Source: a virus. Taken from it: a stretch of 64,000 bases of DNA. The position numbers and the translations under genes are program-made. The stretch is from the IMG/VR virus record IMGVR_UViG_3300035126_000903, positions 62,001-126,000 of that record; one strand, written 5' to 3'. Within the stretch, counting starts at the first letter, position 1, and every line of letters starts with the position of its first letter. This document shows, piece by piece, positions 59,632 through 64,000 of the stretch. The notes under the pieces were generated by a model, which was not told where the DNA came from, searched no databases, and saw only the letters and a list, made by a program, of their open reading frames with translations.

Positions 59632-60206
59632 TTTCTAAGAGATTTATAAAAAATAATTTTACGATTTTCACCAGTTGGTTTTACAAACTTTTGAGATAAT
59701 TCATCTGAATTGTGCCATTTCATTGAAGATGATTTATGGTCAGGTAATCCTGCTGTCATACCAACAACCTCCCAATTATCAGCTCTATAAACTGCTCCAT
59801 TATTACCACCTGCTACAAATGTAATTATATGATTTAATTCATCACCATATTTTTCTTTCCAAGCCAATGGGGCAATCTTTCTTAATTCTTTTAGTATTTT
59901 AGTTCCAGCGTTTTTTATAGATTTAACCATACAAAATCTCCAATTGTTACATACACTATTGAAAATATCTTTGTATTCGGATTTACTCAAACCCATTCTA
60001 TTTAATAAATCTTTTGGTGGTGGATAAACAGACGAACCAATACCTATCATACCAATTGGTTGAGCTGGAAAACTATCATCCTCATAAATTAACCAATCAA
60101 TTCTTCTACCAACCGATGCGTTTGATGGGACATATGAATGGTATTTTTCAATTATATTTTTTACAATATCCTTTTGAGATTGTGTTTTTACTTCCACCAA
60201 AAGCAT
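59628..60206 (-). CDS. GNAT/Mom-like protein, third member of the array
   Basis: A 192-residue protein: IIEKYHSYVPSNASVGRRID, WLIYEDDSFPAQPIGMIGIG, VCNNWRFCMVKSIKNAGTKI, LKELRKIAPLAWKEKYGDEL, HIITFVAGGNNGAVYRADNW and EVVGMTAGLPDHKSSSMKWH. The series RI-W-I, PIGMIGI, N-RF, GAVYRAxNWxxVG is that of Mom/DUF4338-type acetyltransferase folds. It is shorter than the other two copies. Its stop overlaps the start of copy 2 (ATGA). Confidence 0.72.
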   Translation of the reverse strand: MLLVEVKTQSQKDIVKNIIEKYHSYVPSNASVGRRIDWLIYEDDSFPAQPIGMIGIGSSVYPPPKDLLNRMGLSKSEYKDIFNSVCNNWRFCMVKSIKNAGTKILKELRKIAPLAWKEKYGDELNHIITFVAGGNNGAVYRADNWEVVGMTAGLPDHKSSSMKWHNSDELSQKFVKPTGENRKIIFYKSLRK

Positions 60207-60211
60207 GATTC

Positions 60212-60412
60212 CTATTTAGCATCATCATAAGGCCAAGTCAGTATATGTTTCCAAGTATAACCCCTCACAATTTTACGAATGTTAGCAGTAGAAACACCAT
60301 TGTTCCTTGCAAGGACTTTGATGTTTCTATGCCCAACACTCCACAACTCACGAATGGTTTTAACCTGCTCTTCTGTAAGTTTGTGTTTGGGGTGATTTTC
60401 GCCTCGTAACAT
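60212..60412 (-). CDS. HTH DNA-binding protein, remnant of a homing endonuclease
   Basis: Beginning at ATG 60410-60412, immediately after the MazG-like stop (TAATATG), the product has about 66 residues. ENHPKHKLTEEQVKTIRELW, SVGHRNIKVLARNNGVSTAN and IRKIVRGYTWKHI form the helix-turn-helix found at the C-terminus of HNH homing endonucleases. No nuclease motif is present, so it is probably a degraded or minimal element, or a small regulator. Confidence 0.7.
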   Translation of the reverse strand: MLRGENHPKHKLTEEQVKTIRELWSVGHRNIKVLARNNGVSTANIRKIVRGYTWKHILTWPYDDAK

Positions 60413-60413
60413 A

Positions 60414-60851
60414 TTAAACTTCCGCATCCCCAAAAGGAATTTCCCGTTGTACCCTTTCCGCTTCCCAATAAGAATGGACAATCTTACCTATATCAGGCTT
60501 TTTGTAATTTGGCCCTTTTAAGATTTTACCATCCTCTCTATAAATTGGATTTCCATTCTCATCCAACTTTGACATATTGGAGCGATGAACTTCATCAAAT
60601 ACATCTTCGATAATATCCGCCATTCCATGTGCAAGAATTGTTCCTAATAAGATATAAAGTTGGTCTGCAAGTGCATCAGCAATACCCACTGGGTCATCCC
60701 CGTCATTTGCTTCTTTATACTCATTTAATTCCTCCAACCCAAGTTTGTATCTTAAATTACAAATCTCATCTGTCTGAGCAGTTGGTGATGTTTGATATTT
60801 CTGACGATATACATCATGAAATTGTTTTACTTGTTCTATTTGCTTTCTCAT
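60414..60851 (-). CDS. MazG/HisE-like nucleotide pyrophosphohydrolase
   Basis: A 145-residue all-helical enzyme: RYKLGLEELNEYKEANDGDD (ExxE), PVGIADALADQLYILLGTIL (ExxD-like second metal site, DALAD), AHGMADIIEDVFDEVHRSNM and SKLDENGNPIYREDGKILKG. GNPIYREDGKILKGPNYKKP is typical of phage dimeric MazG/HisE homologues. These hydrolyse nucleoside triphosphates such as noncanonical dNTPs or ppGpp-type alarmones. It sits with ribonucleotide reductase and thioredoxin in a nucleotide-metabolism operon. Confidence 0.87.
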   Translation of the reverse strand: MRKQIEQVKQFHDVYRQKYQTSPTAQTDEICNLRYKLGLEELNEYKEANDGDDPVGIADALADQLYILLGTILAHGMADIIEDVFDEVHRSNMSKLDENGNPIYREDGKILKGPNYKKPDIGKIVHSYWEAERVQREIPFGDAEV

Positions 60852-60856
60852 AACTT

Positions 60857-60888
60857 ACAATATACGAAATAATTTTTAAAGTGTCAAG
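60857..60888 (-). promoter_or_regulatory. promoter for MazG-like gene
   Basis: Minus-strand ACTTGACAC (TTG at 60885-60887) and CGTATATTG (60858-60866) about 18-20 bases apart. The -33 region lies inside the thioredoxin gene end. The -33 box reads TTGACA rather than TTTGGA, so it differs from the other sites. Confidence 0.65.
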
Positions 60889-61112
60889 TATTCTCCTGCG
60901 GGTTTTACCCCAATAATTCTTCTTATCTCTACACCATCTTTTAAAGCAAGAACAGTTGGGACACTTTTTATACCCCATTGAGATGCTAATTGTGGGTTTT
61001 CATCAATATCAATCTTTTTTACAGGTATCGTTTTTGATACCTCTAACATTGTTGGTGCTAACACCCTACATGGTGCACACCATTTTGCGCTGAAATATAA
61101 ATATTCTAACAT
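60876..61112 (-). CDS. thioredoxin
   Basis: A 78-residue thioredoxin fold: YLYFSAKWCAPCRVLAPTML with redox pair CAPC (canonical thioredoxin is CGPC), VKKIDIDENPQLASQWGI, KSVPTVLALKDGVEIRR (cis-Pro loop). I chose the ATG at 61110-61112 because AAGGAG lies eight bases upstream; a longer frame adds six residues. It probably reduces the phage ribonucleotide reductase encoded upstream. It lacks the first strand/helix of full-length thioredoxins, as do many phage versions. Confidence 0.9.
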   Translation of the reverse strand: MLEYLYFSAKWCAPCRVLAPTMLEVSKTIPVKKIDIDENPQLASQWGIKSVPTVLALKDGVEIRRIIGVKPAGEYLTL

Positions 61113-61113
61113 T

Positions 61114-61287
61114 TTAATCTCCTTTTTCAAGCATTATCCATAATATAAAATATATTAAACCAAATCCACCGAAAATCGCAATGATTCTCCATATGATTGG
61201 GTCTATTCCTGTATGATTCCCCAAACCATGGCACACACCACCGATGTATCCACTTTTTGGAAATCTATATAATTTGTTTGTTTTCAT
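61114..61287 (-). CDS. PspC-domain membrane microprotein, 57 aa
   Basis: A frame from ATG 61285-61287 to TAA 61114-61116. The product has KLYRFPKSGYIGGVCHGLGN, HTGIDPIIWRIIAIFGGFGL and IYFILWIMLEKGD. This is a whole PspC domain (KLYRxxxxxxxGGVCxGLxxxxxxDPxxxRxxxxxxxxxGxxxYxxLWxxxP). PspC proteins act in the phage-shock response to envelope stress. The stop codon lies within the ribosome-binding region of the thioredoxin gene, so the two are coupled. Confidence 0.82.
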   Translation of the reverse strand: MKTNKLYRFPKSGYIGGVCHGLGNHTGIDPIIWRIIAIFGGFGLIYFILWIMLEKGD

Positions 61288-61297
61288 AATTTATTTT

Positions 61298-63091
61298 TTA
61301 ACCGTCGCACGAAATACAATCTGGGTCTGTTGCCCTTGCTGCAATATCTCCTCGTAAAACACTTTCTGTCCTCATATAATAAAGCGTTTTTATTCCTTCT
61401 TTCCAAGCCTCAAAGTGAACTTGGTTTATCCATTTTGGTGTTGCTTGTGATGGAAATGCCAAATTTAAAGAAACTGACTGGTCAATGTATTGTTGTCTAA
61501 TACCTGCCTGCTTTATCAATTCCAATTGGTTAATTTCCTTAAATGTTTTATAAACATCTTTTACCCAATCAACTTGTTTATTTTGAATAGTATCTTCGGG
61601 CATTTCCTGTATGTGCATAAGTTTACCACCCAAAAATCCCCACTTTTCTAATTCATCAATACCCTGCACCGAACCACCATCTTCCAATATCTTATCCCAA
61701 GTTTCTTTATTGTTTATACCAATTTTACGCAAAACTTTTTCTAATTCAGGATTTTTACGAATAAATGTTCCCTTTGCAGTTTGCTCCGTAAATACATTCG
61801 CTGCCCAAGGTTCAATACCTGCTGAAATATTACCACTCAACTTTGAATTTGATACCGTTGGTGCAATTGCCCTTAAATGGGTGTTTCTCATTTCAGTTCC
61901 AACACACCAAAGTGGTTCACCATATTCGTTTGCTAAATCCCTACTTGCCCTTTCACTCTCTATCTTTATTTGCGAAAATATCTTTCTTGTCTCAAATTGA
62001 GCAGGTAATCCCTCAAAAGAAATACCCCTTTGTTGTAAATAAGTATGCCATCCCAATACACCCAATCCCAATGCTCTACCTTTTTCAGCAGAACGAACTG
62101 AATTTTCAAAACCTCTCATATTTTTTGCTTTTTGAATAAACTCTTCCAATACCCCATCCAAAAACCAAGTAGCAGTGTATATCAAATCAGTATCTTTCCA
62201 CTCATCGTATTTAGCAAGATTTAGGGATGAAAGACAACACACAAAAGAGTGAGATTCATCCGTATGAAGTGCAATTTCACTACAAATATTCGTCATAAAC
62301 ACTTTTAACCCATTCTTTTTATATGCGTCTGGGTTTTGTTTATTTACATTCCCCTTATACATTATATAAGGTTCTCCTGTTGCTTTTCTTTTTTGTAATA
62401 ATTTAGACCATTTTCTTCTTGCTTCCTCATTCCCATCTTCTAATTTACGCATAAACTTATCACCAACAATTACACATTGGTGTAGGTTTAACGATTGGCG
62501 ATTTACATCACCCTTTGGTTCTCTAATTTCCAACCAATCTTCAAAGTCTTTATGTTCAATGTTCAAATTGACGGATGCTGCCCCCCTACGAACTGCTCCC
62601 TGATTTGTTGCAAGGATTGTAGAATCAAATATTTTACAAAAAGGAACTACCCCATCAGATGTCCCATTTTGGCTTATTTTAGACCCAGCAGGCCTAATCA
62701 TATTTACACCAATACCGACACCACCACCATGCTTCGCTAAAAGCATCATTTCAAGATTTTTTTGACCAATCTCTTGGATTGAATCACCAACATCTATACC
62801 AAAACAGGAAATAGGTAATCCCCTATCTGTCCCTGTATTTGATAAGACGGGTGTTGCAAGGTTTAGCCAACCCCTCCAAATATAATCAAAAAACTTTGAT
62901 GCAAGTTGTGGTTTATTTAACCTCCGTGCAACGGCTGTACACACTCGCCAATAAGCATCTTTGGGTTTTTCTCCTGGTAAAACATATCCCTTTGATATTG
63001 TTTTAAGATATACTTCGGTATGTCCCCACGATGGATAATCAACCTCTTTTTGCCATCCTAATTCTTCTGCTATTTTATCTGCTACATTCAT
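61298..63091 (-). CDS. nrdA: class I ribonucleotide reductase, large subunit
   Basis: Starting at ATG 63089-63091, the product has 597 residues. Active-site cysteines: C96 (LPISCFGIDVG), C270 in MTNICSEIALHTDES with N268 and E272, and the pair at 285/286 (SFVCCLSSL). The C-terminal CISCDG is the swinging disulfide. PVLSNTGT and NLEMMLLAKHGGGVGIG are typical of the barrel. It is shorter than E. coli NrdA by about 160 residues because the N-terminal ATP-cone is missing, so dATP feedback inhibition is probably absent. Confidence 0.95.
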   Translation of the reverse strand: MNVADKIAEELGWQKEVDYPSWGHTEVYLKTISKGYVLPGEKPKDAYWRVCTAVARRLNKPQLASKFFDYIWRGWLNLATPVLSNTGTDRGLPISCFGIDVGDSIQEIGQKNLEMMLLAKHGGGVGIGVNMIRPAGSKISQNGTSDGVVPFCKIFDSTILATNQGAVRRGAASVNLNIEHKDFEDWLEIREPKGDVNRQSLNLHQCVIVGDKFMRKLEDGNEEARRKWSKLLQKRKATGEPYIMYKGNVNKQNPDAYKKNGLKVFMTNICSEIALHTDESHSFVCCLSSLNLAKYDEWKDTDLIYTATWFLDGVLEEFIQKAKNMRGFENSVRSAEKGRALGLGVLGWHTYLQQRGISFEGLPAQFETRKIFSQIKIESERASRDLANEYGEPLWCVGTEMRNTHLRAIAPTVSNSKLSGNISAGIEPWAANVFTEQTAKGTFIRKNPELEKVLRKIGINNKETWDKILEDGGSVQGIDELEKWGFLGGKLMHIQEMPEDTIQNKQVDWVKDVYKTFKEINQLELIKQAGIRQQYIDQSVSLNLAFPSQATPKWINQVHFEAWKEGIKTLYYMRTESVLRGDIAARATDPDCISCDG

Positions 63092-63104
63092 ATTGTTTCT
63101 ATAA

Positions 63105-64000
63105 TTAAAATATATCACCCCAATCTTCACCTTCACCAGCCTTACTATAATCGGTAGGCCTCATCGCAAAAAAGTCGGTATGTGTATGACCCCCGGTAAG
63201 ATGATAAAACCACTCCAACTTTGATGAACTTTCTTTATCAACTTCAAAATAAAAGTCCCCTCCGGGCATTGGGTTGTATCCAAGTTCTGCTAGCTTTTCG
63301 TTGGCCCTTTGTTTTATAAACTCTTTCAAATCTACTGCATTTAGATTTTCCAAATTACCCATCTCAAACATTTTATCAATGAACTTTAATTCCATCTCTA
63401 CCATTAATTTGGCAGCGGTTTGGATTTCATCCCTAACACTTTCTAACAAAGTTGGGTATTCTTCGCACATATGTCTAAAAAGTGTACAACCCATTTTAGA
63501 ATGAAGAGATTCATCCCTTACACTCCATTTCATTTGTTGTCCAATCCCTTTTAGAAGATTTCTCATTTGGAATGAATAAAGAACTGCGAATGATGAATAT
63601 AAAGAAACACCTTCTGCAAAGGCTGAAAAGATTGCAAGGCTTCTACCCACCTCTTCTCTTGCTTTTGGGTTTTCTTTTAATTGTTCGGGTGTCCAGTCCG
63701 CAGATACCTTTGTTAAATATTCAAACTTTTCTTTGATTTCCGGCTCATGCATAAAAGCCTCAAAATCTTCCAACCCAAGTGTTTCATTCAAATAAGAATA
63801 TGCGGTTGCGTGAATAGTTTCCTGCGAACCAAAACATATTGCCATTTGTTTAATTTCATGTTTTGGAAACCATTTTGTAACCATCCCAGTCCAATAATCA
63901 GAAACAGCGCATTCGGTTTGAGCAAAACCTAAAAGAATATTTCCTACAAGATTTTTTTCATGCGGTTTTAAATTTTCTTTCCAATCTTTTACATCTCCCT
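63105..64000 (-). CDS. nrdB: class I ribonucleotide reductase, small subunit, cut by window edge
   Basis: Coding continues beyond the right edge; the visible part reads DWKENLKPHEKNLVGNILLG and then NrdB to its C-terminus EGEDWGDIF. SQETIHATAYSYL aligns with the iron ligands E-x-x-H and the radical tyrosine of E. coli NrdB (ETIHSRSY), so tyrosine is kept. RDESLHSKMG gives the second E-x-x-H. The gene is just upstream of nrdA, 13 bases apart, as in a nrdBA operon. Confidence 0.93.
   Translation of the reverse strand, partial: GDVKDWKENLKPHEKNLVGNILLGFAQTECAVSDYWTGMVTKWFPKHEIKQMAICFGSQETIHATAYSYLNETLGLEDFEAFMHEPEIKEKFEYLTKVSADWTPEQLKENPKAREEVGRSLAIFSAFAEGVSLYSSFAVLYSFQMRNLLKGIGQQMKWSVRDESLHSKMGCTLFRHMCEEYPTLLESVRDEIQTAAKLMVEMELKFIDKMFEMGNLENLNAVDLKEFIKQRANEKLAELGYNPMPGGDFYFEVDKESSSKLEWFYHLTGGHTHTDFFAMRPTDYSKAGEGEDWGDIF

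Overview
The window looks like part of a large, AT-rich lytic bacteriophage genome that infects a member of the Bacteroidota. Every supportable gene lies on the minus strand, so transcription runs from position 64000 towards 1, and genes are packed with short or overlapping junctions (ATGA, TAATG). A T4-type replication core is present: family B DNA polymerase, sliding clamp, both clamp-loader subunits, class I ribonucleotide reductase, MazG-like pyrophosphohydrolase and RNA ligase. The host assignment rests on three things visible here: promoters of the Bacteroidota type (TTGG near -33, TATATTTG/TATCTTTA near -7), signal peptides ending in FAQ/FGQ/KAQ, and a C-terminal type IX secretion (T9SS) sorting domain on one product. 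No capsid, portal, terminase, tRNA, integrase or CRISPR was seen.

Layout in transcription order. 64000-57.2 kb: NrdB, NrdA, a PspC-like microprotein, thioredoxin, MazG-like enzyme, an HTH remnant, three tandem Mom/GNAT-like proteins and small genes with their own promoters. 57.1-46.5 kb: a 610-residue protein of unknown function, a GT-B glycosyltransferase, DNA polymerase, clamp, a DUF4338 (DruA-like) protein, clamp loader, zinc ribbon, small clamp-loader subunit, DUF1599 and a PD-(D/E)XK nuclease. 46.5-25.7 kb: about twenty glycan genes: glycosyltransferases (GT2, GT4, GT10, GT11 and others), sugar epimerases, a 3-dehydratase-like PLP enzyme whose active-site lysine is replaced by histidine, an acetolactate-synthase-like TPP enzyme, an aldolase/acylating aldehyde dehydrogenase pair, a 2OG-Fe(II) oxygenase and methyltransferases.

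25.6-19.1 kb: small membrane proteins, then a cell-surface export island holding a T9SS-tagged cohesin/dockerin-like protein, a CsgG-like lipoprotein, a predicted outer-membrane barrel protein and a C-type lectin. 19.1-17 kb: a lysis region (GH19 endolysin, two membrane/coiled-coil proteins, holin). 17-7 kb: metallopeptidase-like and HAD proteins, a ClpS-like adaptor, a promoter/DnaA-box element, GroES and GroEL split by an HNH endonuclease, a J-domain protein, a secreted nuclease and a NUDIX hydrolase. 7 kb-1: hypothetical and membrane proteins, including a LemA-like one, then an RNA ligase, a metallophosphoesterase and a P-loop kinase that together look like an RNA repair set.

Themes: the phage appears to reprogramme nucleotide supply and replication, carries candidate DNA-modification genes, brings its own chaperonin and proteolysis adaptor, and invests heavily in changing surface glycans and exporting proteins to the host surface. 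Functions are assigned from motifs recognised by eye; none was confirmed by database search.
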